Of a stretch of 64,000 bases of DNA, positions 8,231 to 17,133 are shown one piece after another. Under the pieces are notes generated by a model. The model had not been told where the DNA came from, searched no databases, and saw only the letters and a program-made list of their open reading frames with translations. A program made the position numbers and the translations under genes. The first letter of the stretch is position 1, and each line of letters opens with the position of its first letter. The DNA comes from Bacillus sp. FSL H8-0547 (GTDB taxonomy: Bacteria; Bacillota; Bacilli; Bacillales; Bacillaceae), in NCBI GenBank assembly GCA_038002745.1, contig JBBODD010000001.1, positions 3,844,001 through 3,908,000 of the forward strand, written 5' to 3'.

Positions 8231-9223
8231 ATGACGTATCAAGCTAATTCCGATCGCTATGAATCGATGACGTATAACCGCTGCGGGAATTCCGGGTTGC
8301 TGCTGCCTGCAATCTCGCTTGGGCTTTGGCATAATTTCGGCGGAGTGGACTCTTTTGAAAACGGGCGTGCCATGCTGCGCAGGGCTTTTGACCTTGGGAT
8401 TACTCATTTTGATCTTGCCAATAATTACGGGCCGCCGCCTGGTTCTGCTGAAGAAATGTTCGGACAGCTTATGAAAACGGACTTCGCGCCATACAGAGAT
8501 GAACTGGTTATTTCATCTAAGGCCGGGTACCGGATGTGGGACGGACCGTACGGGGAATGGGGTTCAAAGAAATATCTGATTTCAAGTCTTGATCAAAGCT
8601 TAAAGAGAATGGGACTGGACTACGTAGATATTTTTTATTCTCACCGGCCGGATCCTCATACGCCGCTAGAAGAAACAATGGGAGCACTCGATCAGATTGT
8701 CCGTCAGGGAAAAGCCCTGTACGTCGGAATATCAAGTTATTCTGCTGAGCAGACAGAGGAAGCGGTGAAAATCCTGAACCGTCTTGGAACACCGCTATTA
8801 ATTCACCAGCCAAGCTATTCCATGCTGAACCGCTGGATTGAAGAAGGATTGCAGGATGTGCTGCAGGAAAATAAGGTAGGTTCGATTGCATTTTGTCCGC
8901 TTGAGCAAGGTCTGCTCACAAACAAATACGTCGGAGGCGTTCCTCAGGAATCACGCGCTGCAAAAGCAACAGGAGCACTTCAGGAAGAGCGCGTAACAGA
9001 AGAGCTTGTAGGAAAAATTAAGAAGTTGAACGAACTGGCTGCAAAACGCGGACAGAATCTTGCACAAATGGCATTGGCATGGGTGCTCAGGGAAGGCCGT
9101 GTAACTTCTGCCTTGATCGGAGCGAGCAAAGTGAGCCAGATTGAAGAAAATGTGGCGGCTCTGAATCATCTTGAATTTACTAAAGACGAGCTCTCACAGA
9201 TTGAAAGCATTTTGTCAGAATAG
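8231..9223 (+). CDS. aldo/keto reductase, YghZ-like (L-glyceraldehyde 3-phosphate reductase type)
   Basis: 330 residues from ATG 8231, which follows AAGGAGG with ideal spacing; the longer frame upstream has no ribosome site. The N-terminus closely matches E. coli YghZ, including LPAISLGLWHNFGG and FDLGITHFDLANNYGPPPGSAEE. The AKR tetrad is present: D and Y in FDLANNYG (about residues 58-64), K in ISSKAGYR (about 98) and H in FYSHRPDPH (about 138). Such enzymes reduce aldehydes, including methylglyoxal and L-glyceraldehyde 3-phosphate, with NADPH. Single gene. Confidence 0.9.
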   Translation: MTYQANSDRYESMTYNRCGNSGLLLPAISLGLWHNFGGVDSFENGRAMLRRAFDLGITHFDLANNYGPPPGSAEEMFGQLMKTDFAPYRDELVISSKAGYRMWDGPYGEWGSKKYLISSLDQSLKRMGLDYVDIFYSHRPDPHTPLEETMGALDQIVRQGKALYVGISSYSAEQTEEAVKILNRLGTPLLIHQPSYSMLNRWIEEGLQDVLQENKVGSIAFCPLEQGLLTNKYVGGVPQESRAAKATGALQEERVTEELVGKIKKLNELAAKRGQNLAQMALAWVLREGRVTSALIGASKVSQIEENVAALNHLEFTKDELSQIESILSE

Positions 9224-9231
9224 TATTAGAC

Positions 9232-9260
9232 AGCCTTGCAAGCTTTGCAGGGCTTTCTTT
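9232..9260 (+). terminator. rho-independent terminator
   Basis: A 9-bp stem (AGCCTTGCA / TGCAGGGCT, one G-T pair) with loop AGCTT and a TTTCTTT tail. Confidence 0.75.
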
Positions 9261-9312
9261 ATCCGTTTTTATAAAAAAATTCAGCGTCTAAAAAAGGATT
9301 TTTAGTGCGGAA

Positions 9313-9332
9313 GACTAATTAGTCAATATAAT
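9313..9332 (+). promoter_or_regulatory. palindrome and -10 box before the first Gfo/Idh gene
   Basis: GACTAATTAGTC, a perfect 12-bp palindrome at 9313-9324, is followed at once by TATAAT at 9327-9332. The palindrome occupies the promoter spacer, as expected of an operator. The regulator is not identified. Confidence 0.5.
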
Positions 9333-9377
9333 GACAGTTTTTTTTATATCAACTATAAGTGAAGGCTGGTGATTGTT

Positions 9378-10526
9378 TTGAATGAGATCAGAGTTGGAAT
9401 GGTTGGGTATAAGTTTATGGGAAAGGCTCACAGTCTAGGTTATCGAAATGTGCCGTTTTTCTTTCCTGACAGATCAAAGCCTGTTCTGAAGGCAATCGCA
9501 GGAAGGAACGAAGAAGGTGTTATGAAAGCTGCTAAAGAACTTGGGTTTGAGAGCTATGAAACAGATTGGAGAGAATTAATCAAGCGAGATGACATTGATT
9601 TAATTGATATAGTGACTCCAAATCATTCTCATGCTGAAATTGCCATAGCTGCCGCAGAAGCAGGAAAACATGTCATTTGCGAGAAGCCTCTTGCTCTAAA
9701 TGCGGAGGAAGCTGAGAGAATGCTTGCAGCCGCTGAAAAAAACGGTGTTGTTCATATGATTTCCCATAATTACCGCTTTGCTCCTGCCGTTCAATATGCC
9801 AAAAAGCTGATTGAAGAGGGCAGGCTCGGAAAAATCTATCATGTCAGGGCTACCTATTTGCAGGACTGGCTCATGGATCCTGATTTCCCGATTGCATGGA
9901 GGCTGAAAAAAGAAATAACAGGATCTGGAGCCCTCGGTGATATTGGTGCACACATCATTGATCTTACAAGGTTTTTAGTAGGAGAAATGATAGAAGTCGT
10001 TGGGGCTATGGAAACCTTTATAAAAGAAAGGCCAATTGAAAATGAGCCTGGAAAAACGGGCATAGTGGATGTAGACGATGCTGCTTCATTTATTGCAAGA
10101 TTTGAAAACGGTGCGATGGGGGTTTTTGAAGCAACACGTTTTGCAGCCGGCAGCAGAAACCGCAATTGTTTTGAAATTAATGGCGAATATGGATCGATTA
10201 AATGGGACCTTGAAAATATGAACAACCTTCATGTTTATTTATCGGAAGATGACGAAGGCCTGCAGGGCTTCAGGGTCATCAATTGCACAGAGGAAGTGCA
10301 TCCGTTTGCTGATGCTTACTGGCCGGCCGGTCATATTATTGGATATGAGCATACGTTCGTCAATTTAATATCCGAACTAATGGAAGCGATTTCAAAAAAG
10401 AAATCCCAAAAACCTGATTTCTTTGACGGCCTGCAAAATCAGCTCATTCTTGATGCGATTGAACAATCAGCCATAGATAAAAAGTGGGTAAGCATCCCGC
10501 AGAGGGCTAAACAGATCCGGGTGTAA
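9378..10526 (+). CDS. Gfo/Idh/MocA-family oxidoreductase
   Basis: 382 residues from TTG 9378, preferred because GGTGAT (9368-9373) is placed correctly for it; GTG 9369 would add three residues. The NAD(P)-binding site begins at residue 4 (VGMVGYKFMGKAHSLGYR), and the family's catalytic Glu-Lys-Pro is in HVICEKPLAL near residue 95. The C-terminal sheet domain shows GSGALGDIGAHIIDLTRF near 182, with the catalytic D and H. Members oxidise or isomerise sugars and inositols. It stands just before the AraR-like regulator and belongs functionally with the sugar ABC locus behind it. Substrate unknown. Confidence 0.88.
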   Translation: MNEIRVGMVGYKFMGKAHSLGYRNVPFFFPDRSKPVLKAIAGRNEEGVMKAAKELGFESYETDWRELIKRDDIDLIDIVTPNHSHAEIAIAAAEAGKHVICEKPLALNAEEAERMLAAAEKNGVVHMISHNYRFAPAVQYAKKLIEEGRLGKIYHVRATYLQDWLMDPDFPIAWRLKKEITGSGALGDIGAHIIDLTRFLVGEMIEVVGAMETFIKERPIENEPGKTGIVDVDDAASFIARFENGAMGVFEATRFAAGSRNRNCFEINGEYGSIKWDLENMNNLHVYLSEDDEGLQGFRVINCTEEVHPFADAYWPAGHIIGYEHTFVNLISELMEAISKKKSQKPDFFDGLQNQLILDAIEQSAIDKKWVSIPQRAKQIRV

Positions 10527-10563
10527 TCTTTCAGTAAAAATTTCTTTTCTTACCCGAATAAAG

Positions 10564-10584
10564 TTGTTATATTGAATATAACAA
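10564..10584 (+). promoter_or_regulatory. 21-bp perfect palindrome, likely operator of the AraR-like regulator
   Basis: Arms TTGTTATATT (10564-10573) and AATATAACAA (10575-10584) flank a single G, 19 bp before the regulator start. Perfect 10-bp arms are very unlikely by chance. Probable autoregulatory site of the gene at 10603. Confidence 0.7.
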
Positions 10585-10602
10585 TCATAGAAAGGTGACG
10601 AT

Positions 10603-11745
10603 ATGACAACTTTTAACCCTCTTTATCTGAAGGTGTATCAATCTCTATTGAATCAAATAAAAAGCGGCACCCTTAAACATGGAGAGAAAGTTCCCTCTGA
10701 GAAAGAATTGGCAGAGCAATTTGAAGTGAGCAGAATTACATCAAAAAAAGCACTCGATCTCTTATCAGAAGAACATTATATTGAAAGAATTCAGGGGAAG
10801 GGTTCGTTTGTTACGTATGCCGGCTCGGGGAAGGATGCTGCACCTCCTCCTGAACGCATAAGTCAGACCCGCAAATTGATCGGCTTTATTCTCCCCGGGT
10901 TTGATGAAAGCTACGGAATGGATCTTGTCAAAGGGATTGAAAAACATTGCAGTGACTATGGTTTTACGGTTTTGTTCAAATTGAGCTACGGGAAAAAAGA
11001 AGTAGAGGAACGAGCTGTTAATGAATTTCTTGACATAGGGGCAGAGGGCCTGATTGTTTTTCCTGTTCATGGTGAGCATGTGAACAACAAATTGCTTGAA
11101 CTTGTTTCAAGAAACTTTCCCATTGTTCTCATTGACCGTTTTATTAAAGGGATACCTGCCTCATTTGTCTGCACGGACCATCAAAAAGCAGCTGGAGAGC
11201 TCACTGCTCATCTCTTTGACCTGGGTCATAAAGAAATTGGCTTTTTGTCTCCGCCGCCGGATGGCACGACAGCCATTGAAGAACGCATCATGGGATTTCA
11301 GCTTGCGCATTCTGAGTTTGGAATTAAGCTTAACAGAGAATATATTCTGACCGAAATAAAAAACAGCATGCCTGTTCACAGTGCAGGCAATCCAGACATT
11401 TTTAAGGAAGACATTCTTAAACTTGATTCTTATTTTGCAAAGCACAAAAAACTTACAGCTGTGGCGGCATGCGAGCATTCAATTGCAGAACTGGCGGTTG
11501 AAAGACTGCGTGCAGCAGGCAGAAAAGTTCCTGAAGATATTTCTGTCGTCTGCTTTGATTCTCCCGGCAATGGCCGAATTCATTTCACACATATTAAGCA
11601 GGATGAATGGACAATATCCTTTAATGCGGTAAATCTTCTGATGGAAAAGATGTCTAATCACAAGTTTGCAGTTCAGCATATCTTTGTTCCTCACAAAGTT
11701 GTTGAGGGTGAAACAGAAAAACCAATGCATCGCGTGACGTACTAG
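10603..11745 (+). CDS. GntR-LacI hybrid transcriptional regulator (AraR-like)
   Basis: A 380-residue regulator with a GntR-type winged helix (residues 1-75; EKVPSEKELAEQFEVSRITSKKAL) joined to a LacI/periplasmic-binding-protein-like sugar domain (about 90-375; LIGFILPGFDESYGMDLVKGIE, IVLIDRFI, ISVVCFDSPG). This is the architecture of B. subtilis AraR, where a sugar releases the repressor. The first helix-turn-helix region and the spacing GAAAGGTGA before ATG 10603 support the start. It lies between a sugar dehydrogenase gene and an ABC sugar operon and is the obvious local repressor; the inducer is probably the transported sugar or its oxidised product. Confidence 0.88.
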   Translation: MTTFNPLYLKVYQSLLNQIKSGTLKHGEKVPSEKELAEQFEVSRITSKKALDLLSEEHYIERIQGKGSFVTYAGSGKDAAPPPERISQTRKLIGFILPGFDESYGMDLVKGIEKHCSDYGFTVLFKLSYGKKEVEERAVNEFLDIGAEGLIVFPVHGEHVNNKLLELVSRNFPIVLIDRFIKGIPASFVCTDHQKAAGELTAHLFDLGHKEIGFLSPPPDGTTAIEERIMGFQLAHSEFGIKLNREYILTEIKNSMPVHSAGNPDIFKEDILKLDSYFAKHKKLTAVAACEHSIAELAVERLRAAGRKVPEDISVVCFDSPGNGRIHFTHIKQDEWTISFNAVNLLMEKMSNHKFAVQHIFVPHKVVEGETEKPMHRVTY

Positions 11746-11772
11746 GCCTGAATATGCAGGCCTATTTTTTTA
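11743..11772 (+). terminator. rho-independent terminator overlapping the regulator stop codon
   Basis: An 8-bp stem TAGGCCTG / CAGGCCTA with a 6-nt loop and a run of T; the stop TAG is part of the stem. Confidence 0.85.
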
Positions 11773-11797
11773 TTTTTATAAAATTCGGAAAAATAGG

Positions 11798-11827
11798 TTG
11801 ACTTATAAATTATCAACCAATTAATAT
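11798..11827 (+). promoter_or_regulatory. candidate sigma-A promoter of the sugar ABC operon
   Basis: TTGACT (11798-11803), an 18-bp spacer and TAATAT (11822-11827). ATCAAC occurs twice nearby (around 11813 and 11855), possibly regulator half-sites. Confidence 0.45.
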
Positions 11828-11869
11828 ATTAACTATAAAACATATCAACATGACAAGTCATTATGTTAT

Positions 11870-11884
11870 TTGTAAGCGCTTTTA
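11870..11884 (+). promoter_or_regulatory. cre-like catabolite repression site
   Basis: TTGTAAGCGCTTTTA matches the CcpA cre consensus (WTGNAARCGNWWWCA) at all but one position. It lies downstream of the promoter and before the binding-protein gene, where CcpA would block elongation when glucose is present. Confidence 0.65.
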
Positions 11885-11944
11885 TAATTTTAGAGGGAGG
11901 TTATGTTCACAGTTTTCCATTCATTTAAAACAGGGGGAGTTTTG

Positions 11945-13228
11945 ATGAAGTGTGTAAAAAGTTTACTTACAGTAGTAATGATTTGTTTTTTGCTTGTCGC
12001 AGCAGGCTGCAGTTCTGAATCATCTTCTAGTAAAAGCGAAGACGGAAAAACGACTATTACATTTTGGCATCCGATGACAGATATTACTGGTGATGCTGTA
12101 AATCAGGTTGTAAAAGCATTTGAAAAAAAACATCCGGATATTAAAGTCAAGTCTGTTTATATTGCCAACCAGGGTGAAGGATCCAACGAAAAGCTCCTGT
12201 CCTCTATTGCGGGTGGAAATCCCCCGGATGTTGCCTATTTTGACCGTTTTGAAATTGCTTCGTGGGCCGCACAGGGTTCACTTGAAGATTTAAGTGATCT
12301 TGCTGAAAAAGATAAGATTACGAAAGACCAATTCTACCCTTTTGCATGGGAAGAAGCGTCATATGAAAATAAACTTTACGGACTGCCGACCACTACAGAT
12401 TCAAGGCTCGTCTACTACAATAAAAAGCATTTCGAAAAAGCCGGGCTTGATCCGGAAAATCCTCCAAAAACAATTGCGGAACTCGAAGATGCAGCAGAAA
12501 AATTGACGATTAAAGACGGAAAACGCTTTTCCCAAATCGGTTTCATTCCATGGCTTGATCAAGGCTGGTTCTATGGATGGGGCTGGGCTTTCGGTGGCGA
12601 TTTCTATGATCCTGAAACAAAAGAAGTAACAGCTGACGATCCGAAAAATGTTGAAGCGCTTCAATGGATTGCCGATTATGCAAAGAAATACAACATTGAA
12701 GACATTACAGCCTTTACGAATTCACAGGGGACAGGCGCGATGGATCCGTTCTTAACAGAGCAGATCAGCATGAAAATCAGCGGACCCTGGACGGTCTCGG
12801 CTATTAATAAATTCAAGCCGGATCTTGAATACGGCGTATTCCCGATACCAACTCCGACAGGCGATAACTACTCGACTTGGTCAGGAGGCTGGTCTGTCGT
12901 CATCCCTAAAGGAGCAAAAGAGAAAGAAGCAGCCTGGGAATTCCTTAAGTTCTTCAGCGGAGAAGAAGGGCAGAAAATCTTCAGCGGCATTGCCAAAGAT
13001 TTCTCAATTAAAGATTCTGTCAATGAAGAATTAGGTTATAAAGATGACCCGATTCTAAATGAGTTTGTTGAGATCCTGCCATCGAGCAATCACAGACCGG
13101 TTATGACTCAGGGAACTCTTTACTGGAATGAATTAGCGAGTGCCGTGGAAAATGCAACACGGGGGAATGGCGAGCCTGATGAACTTCTTAAAAAAGTAAA
13201 TGAAAAAGTGGAGAAAGCATTGAAATAA
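11945..13228 (+). CDS. sugar ABC transporter solute-binding lipoprotein
   Basis: 427 residues from ATG 11945, behind GGGGGAG; the longer upstream frame would bury the signal peptide. The N-terminus is a lipoprotein signal with lipobox LVAAGC, giving lipid-modified C22, then a Ser-rich linker. The rest is a CUT1-type extracellular solute-binding domain (family 1): TTITFWHPMTD, GNPPDVAYFDRFE, YGLPTTTDSRLVYYN, and Trp-rich sugar-contact segments near residues 180-190. It captures a carbohydrate outside the membrane for the two permeases that follow. A cre-like site upstream suggests glucose repression, and a hairpin after the gene probably keeps its mRNA more abundant than that of the permeases. 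Confidence 0.92.
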   Translation: MKCVKSLLTVVMICFLLVAAGCSSESSSSKSEDGKTTITFWHPMTDITGDAVNQVVKAFEKKHPDIKVKSVYIANQGEGSNEKLLSSIAGGNPPDVAYFDRFEIASWAAQGSLEDLSDLAEKDKITKDQFYPFAWEEASYENKLYGLPTTTDSRLVYYNKKHFEKAGLDPENPPKTIAELEDAAEKLTIKDGKRFSQIGFIPWLDQGWFYGWGWAFGGDFYDPETKEVTADDPKNVEALQWIADYAKKYNIEDITAFTNSQGTGAMDPFLTEQISMKISGPWTVSAINKFKPDLEYGVFPIPTPTGDNYSTWSGGWSVVIPKGAKEKEAAWEFLKFFSGEEGQKIFSGIAKDFSIKDSVNEELGYKDDPILNEFVEILPSSNHRPVMTQGTLYWNELASAVENATRGNGEPDELLKKVNEKVEKALK

Positions 13229-13236
13229 AAGGCCTG

Positions 13237-13262
13237 GGGGATTCTTGCTCCAAAGAATCCCC
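13237..13262 (+). other. intercistronic hairpin after the binding-protein gene
   Basis: A perfect 10-bp stem GGGGATTCTT / AAGAATCCCC with a 6-nt loop but no T tract. Such hairpins protect the upstream message from 3' decay and raise binding protein over permease levels. Confidence 0.6.
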
Positions 13263-13284
13263 TCTGTTAAGGAGGGAAGTAAGA

Positions 13285-14229
13285 ATGCAGCAGCCAAAAC
13301 TGAGCACATCGGTTACCGCTAATAAGACAGCAGCTGTTAAAAAGAAAAAATGGAGAAATAAAACATCCTTGTACGGCTGGCTCTTTGTCACCCCATGGCT
13401 TCTTGGTCTTATTATTTTTTACGCTTTTCCTTTACTGTCTTCCATCTATTTCAGTTTTACGACTTACAGCATTCTTCAGCCCGGCGAGTTCGTCGGCCTT
13501 CAAAATTACAGGGATTTGATGAATGATGATTTGTTTTGGAAAGCTGTAGCCAATACGATTTATTTCGCCGCTTTATATGTTCCGTTAAGCATTATTTTCG
13601 GAGTCTGTCTTGCCATGGTACTGAATTTGAAGATCAGGGGCATGACCGTATACAGAACAATTTTTTTCCTCCCGACTCTGGTGCCTCAAGTAGCGCTTGC
13701 TGTTTTGTGGATGTGGCTGCTTAATCCGCAGTTCGGGCTTGTCAACGGAATGCTTGACCTCTTTGGCATACAAGGTCCTGCATGGCTCGGAAGCGAAACA
13801 TGGTCAAAACCTTCCATAGTGATCATGTCATTATGGGGCATCGGTCAAGCAGTTGTCATTTATCTTGCGGGACTGACAGATATTTCGGAAGACTATTACG
13901 ATGCTGCAGAAGTGGACGGTGCGAACTGGTTTCAAAAGACAGTGCATATCACGCTTCCACTTTTAACGCCTGTTATCTTTTTTAACCTTGTAATGGGTGT
14001 CATCGGTGCTTTCCAGCAGTTTGCTTTGCCTTATGCTCTAACCGGCGGGCAGGGAACTCCGGCAAATTCTCTGACGTTCTATGTCATGTATCTCTATGAC
14101 AATGGATTTAAATTTTTCAAAATGGGCTATGCATCTGCCATGGCATGGATCTTATTTGCCATCATCATGCTTCTGACAGCTGTTATTTTTTCCACCTCAA
14201 AACGCTGGGTTCACTATCAGGGCAAATAA
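13285..14229 (+). CDS. sugar ABC transporter permease, MalF/UgpA type
   Basis: A 314-residue permease with a Lys-rich cytoplasmic N-terminus and six membrane segments. The EAA loop that contacts the ATPase reads DAAEVDGANWFQKTVHITLPLL near residues 210-231. AAGGAGG precedes ATG 13285. It forms the membrane channel with the next gene product. The operon carries no ATP-binding subunit. Confidence 0.9.
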   Translation: MQQPKLSTSVTANKTAAVKKKKWRNKTSLYGWLFVTPWLLGLIIFYAFPLLSSIYFSFTTYSILQPGEFVGLQNYRDLMNDDLFWKAVANTIYFAALYVPLSIIFGVCLAMVLNLKIRGMTVYRTIFFLPTLVPQVALAVLWMWLLNPQFGLVNGMLDLFGIQGPAWLGSETWSKPSIVIMSLWGIGQAVVIYLAGLTDISEDYYDAAEVDGANWFQKTVHITLPLLTPVIFFNLVMGVIGAFQQFALPYALTGGQGTPANSLTFYVMYLYDNGFKFFKMGYASAMAWILFAIIMLLTAVIFSTSKRWVHYQGK

Positions 14230-14241
14230 GGAGGGAATGAA

Positions 14242-15069
14242 ATGAAGAAAAAAACGTCAAAAAGCATTTTTGCTCATACCGTGCTGATCATCATGTCTGT
14301 CTTTTTCCTGGTGCCGTTTATCTGGATGCTGTCGACCTCTCTCAAGGATCAGACTCAGATTTTCACGTTCCCTCCTGAATGGCTGCCATCGCCGCTTAAA
14401 TGGAGCAACTATGGGGATGCAATTGAGTATATTCCGTTTTTTACTTATTTGAAAAATACGGCTGTCATCACAGTCTTCAGCACTATTGGGGCAGTTATTA
14501 CGTGTCCGCTTGTTGCGTATGGATTTGCAAAGCTTAAGTTTAAAGGAAGCAATGCGCTTTTTATTATCACGATTGCGGTGATGATGATTCCAGGTCAGGT
14601 GACTATGATCCCTTTGTTTATCTTATTTGAAAAGCTGGGGTGGGTGGGAAGTCCGCTGCCTTTAATTGTTCCGGTCTTTTTCGGGGTACCTTTTTACATA
14701 TTCCTCCTCAGACAGTTCTTTCTCGGACTTCCTGATACGCTTATGGACGCAGCAAGAATTGACGGAGCAGGCGAGTTCAGAATCTACTGGCAGATTATGC
14801 TGCCGCTTGCAAAACCGGCGGTTCTCGCAGTCGGATTGTTTCAATTCATGGGCAGCTGGACAGATTTCCTCGGTCCGCTCCTGTATTTGACAGATGAAGC
14901 TTCTTATACCCTGTCGCTTGGTCTGCAGCAATTCCAAAGCCAGCGGGGAACAGAGTGGGGATTAATGATGGCTGTGTCGACATTAATGACGCTGCCGATT
15001 ATCCTGCTGTTTTTCTTCCTTCAAAAAACGTTTATTAAAGGAATCACCTTCAGCGGCATTAAAGGATAA
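14242..15069 (+). CDS. sugar ABC transporter permease, MalG/UgpE type
   Basis: A 275-residue permease, the usual size for the second CUT1 channel subunit, with six membrane segments and the EAA loop MDAARIDGAGEFRIYWQIMLPLAKPAV near residues 168-194. It starts 12 bp after the first permease gene, behind AAGGAGGG. It pairs with the upstream permease. Confidence 0.9.
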   Translation: MKKKTSKSIFAHTVLIIMSVFFLVPFIWMLSTSLKDQTQIFTFPPEWLPSPLKWSNYGDAIEYIPFFTYLKNTAVITVFSTIGAVITCPLVAYGFAKLKFKGSNALFIITIAVMMIPGQVTMIPLFILFEKLGWVGSPLPLIVPVFFGVPFYIFLLRQFFLGLPDTLMDAARIDGAGEFRIYWQIMLPLAKPAVLAVGLFQFMGSWTDFLGPLLYLTDEASYTLSLGLQQFQSQRGTEWGLMMAVSTLMTLPIILLFFFLQKTFIKGITFSGIKG

Positions 15070-15102
15070 AACACATTTACAAATAGAAAGGAATGGTGAA
15101 GT

Positions 15103-16020
15103 ATGATGAAGAATAAAATCGGCATGAGAATTCCTCCGCATTTCACAGCAGAAGGACTGGAGTACACAGCGAAATGGGCAAAAGAAAACGGGATCGGCGT
15201 TCTTGATCTTCCTTATTTAGATCAAGATGTTCAAACCATTCTGTCCGATTATGGTCTTGAAGCGGGCTCCATTGATGGAAGAGGAGCAGTAGGCGGTACA
15301 GCCTTGCTCAGCGAAGATGAAGAAAAACGCGCTCAGGCTTTACTTGCCTTAAAAAATCAATTTCAGGAAATCTCTTCATTAGGCGGAAAAGTGGTTTTTA
15401 TGTGTCTCGTTCCTGAAAACAGTCTTCAGCCTGTCAGCCGCTCGCTTGAGATTTGGAAACAGACGTTTCCTGAAGTGGTAAAGCACGCAGAGAAAAACGA
15501 TTTATACATCGCGCTTGAAGGATGGCCGGGTCCTGCACCGCTTTTCCCGACACTGGGCGCTACTCCTGAAGTTCTCAGGTATATGTTTAAAGAAGTCCCT
15601 TCAAACCATTTCGGAATCAATTATGACCCGTCCCATTTGGTCAGGCTCGGAATTGATCCGCTCAAGTTCCTCGAAGAGTTCGGATCGAAGGTGCTGTACT
15701 GCCATGGGAAAGATACATTGCTTCTCCAGCAGGAACAGTATGATGCCGGACACTTGCCTTCCGTTTTTGGCGCTAAATATGATTTTTCAGAAGGGCCGTG
15801 GAGATACACAATTCCTGGAGAAGGTGAAGTTGACTGGAAAAAAACAGCTGCAAAACTTGAACAGCTTGGATACGCGGGACCCGTCAGCATAGAGCTTGAA
15901 GATCACAACTACTGGGGGTCGCTTGCTAAAGAGCAAGAGGGAATCAAAAAAGCTAAAGACTATTTAAAAACAACTTTTCAGAAAGAGAAAACGGAGGGAA
16001 TCGCTAATGTCAACCATTAA
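15103..16020 (+). CDS. sugar phosphate isomerase/epimerase family TIM-barrel protein
   Basis: A 305-residue AP_endonuc_2-type barrel. Metal-binding motifs are visible: IALEGWPGPAP (Glu near residue 143), FGINYDPSHLVRLGIDP (Asp and His near 178-181), LYCHGKD (His near 207) and the final VSIELEDHNYW (Glu near 266). These resemble hydroxypyruvate isomerase and 3-keto-sugar isomerase or hydrolase relatives. Its last 14 bp overlap the next gene, a Gfo/Idh dehydrogenase, so the two are translationally coupled. A keto-sugar intermediate passed between them is a reasonable inference; the substrate is unknown. Confidence 0.85.
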   Translation: MMKNKIGMRIPPHFTAEGLEYTAKWAKENGIGVLDLPYLDQDVQTILSDYGLEAGSIDGRGAVGGTALLSEDEEKRAQALLALKNQFQEISSLGGKVVFMCLVPENSLQPVSRSLEIWKQTFPEVVKHAEKNDLYIALEGWPGPAPLFPTLGATPEVLRYMFKEVPSNHFGINYDPSHLVRLGIDPLKFLEEFGSKVLYCHGKDTLLLQQEQYDAGHLPSVFGAKYDFSEGPWRYTIPGEGEVDWKKTAAKLEQLGYAGPVSIELEDHNYWGSLAKEQEGIKKAKDYLKTTFQKEKTEGIANVNH

Positions 16021-17092
16021 AATTGGAATTATCGGAAGCGGCGGAATTGCCGTCCTTCATGCAAAAGCCTATCAGCAAATGAAAGATGTAACCATTGCAG
16101 CAGTGGCTGATGTAGTTCCAGGAAAAGCGCAGGAATTTATTCAGATGCTTGGAATTGAAGGTGCTCAAGCGTTTGACAATCACCTGGATCTTCTTGAGCT
16201 TGATCTTGATGGTGTAAGTGTCTGTACACCAAACGTCACACATCACCGAACAAGCATTGATTCGCTGCTCGCAGGCAAACATGTTTTAGTTGAAAAACCG
16301 CTCGCAGTCACTCTCCAGCAATCGATTGACATGGTTGAAACAGCACGCCGTACAGGGAAAATGCTGTCGGTTGGATTTCAGCCGCGCTATGATCCGAATA
16401 TGAAAAACATAAAAGAAATCATTCAATCCGGCCAGCTCGGGGATGTGTACTACATACAGACTGGCGGCGGAAGAAGAAGAGGCATGCCTGGAGGTACTTT
16501 TATAAACAAAGATCTTGCCGGTGCAGGAGCTATGGCTGATATTGGCTGCTATTCACTCGACCTTGCCTTGCATGCACTGAATTATCCTAAGCCGCTGACC
16601 GTTTCAGCCTACACATCCAATCATTTCGGAACAAATCCACTCTATCATCATGAAGCAGATCGATTTGAAGTAGAAGATTTTGGTGTGGCGATGGTCAGAC
16701 TTGAAGGCGGAAAAGTGCTGAACTTCAAAATTTCCTGGGCGATGCATATGGATTCACTCGGCCCGACGCTGTTTCTCGGCAAAAATGCGGGACTCAAACT
16801 TACACCTGCAGGAACGGGACCGTGGAGCGGTGTGTGGGACGGCGGTATAGGGAGCATTTCCATGTTCCATGATATAGCCGGTCAGCATGCTGAGACGACA
16901 ATCCCGGTAATTGACCACAAGATTGATATTTTCCATGAAAAAGTAAGAGACTTCGTAGCAGCGATCATTGAGCAGCGTCCTGCCCCGATCCCGGCAGAGG
17001 AAATTTTAATTAACCAGGCGATTATCGATGGCATTCTGCGCTCCTCTGAACAGGGGCGGGAAGTGGAGATTAAGGTTCCTGTGTTTGCTTAA
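16007..17092 (+). CDS. Gfo/Idh/MocA-family oxidoreductase
   Basis: 361 residues. The Rossmann motif IGIIGSGGIAVLHAKAYQQ opens at residue 4; the catalytic EKP is in HVLVEKPLAV near residue 93; the C-terminal domain holds GAGAMADIGCYSLDLALHAL near 170 with the catalytic D and a following H. It overlaps the TIM-barrel gene by 14 bp and ends the ABC operon at a strong terminator. Together with the homologue at 9378 the locus has two sugar dehydrogenases of this family. Confidence 0.88.
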   Translation: MSTIKIGIIGSGGIAVLHAKAYQQMKDVTIAAVADVVPGKAQEFIQMLGIEGAQAFDNHLDLLELDLDGVSVCTPNVTHHRTSIDSLLAGKHVLVEKPLAVTLQQSIDMVETARRTGKMLSVGFQPRYDPNMKNIKEIIQSGQLGDVYYIQTGGGRRRGMPGGTFINKDLAGAGAMADIGCYSLDLALHALNYPKPLTVSAYTSNHFGTNPLYHHEADRFEVEDFGVAMVRLEGGKVLNFKISWAMHMDSLGPTLFLGKNAGLKLTPAGTGPWSGVWDGGIGSISMFHDIAGQHAETTIPVIDHKIDIFHEKVRDFVAAIIEQRPAPIPAEEILINQAIIDGILRSSEQGREVEIKVPVFA

Positions 17093-17099
17093 TTAGGTG

Positions 17100-17129
17100 C
17101 ACCCCTCACCAAGTGGAGGGGTGTTTTTT
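17100..17129 (+). terminator. rho-independent terminator of the sugar operon
   Basis: An 8-bp GC-rich stem CACCCCTC / GAGGGGTG with an 8-nt loop and six T. Confidence 0.9.
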
Positions 17130-17133
17130 GATG

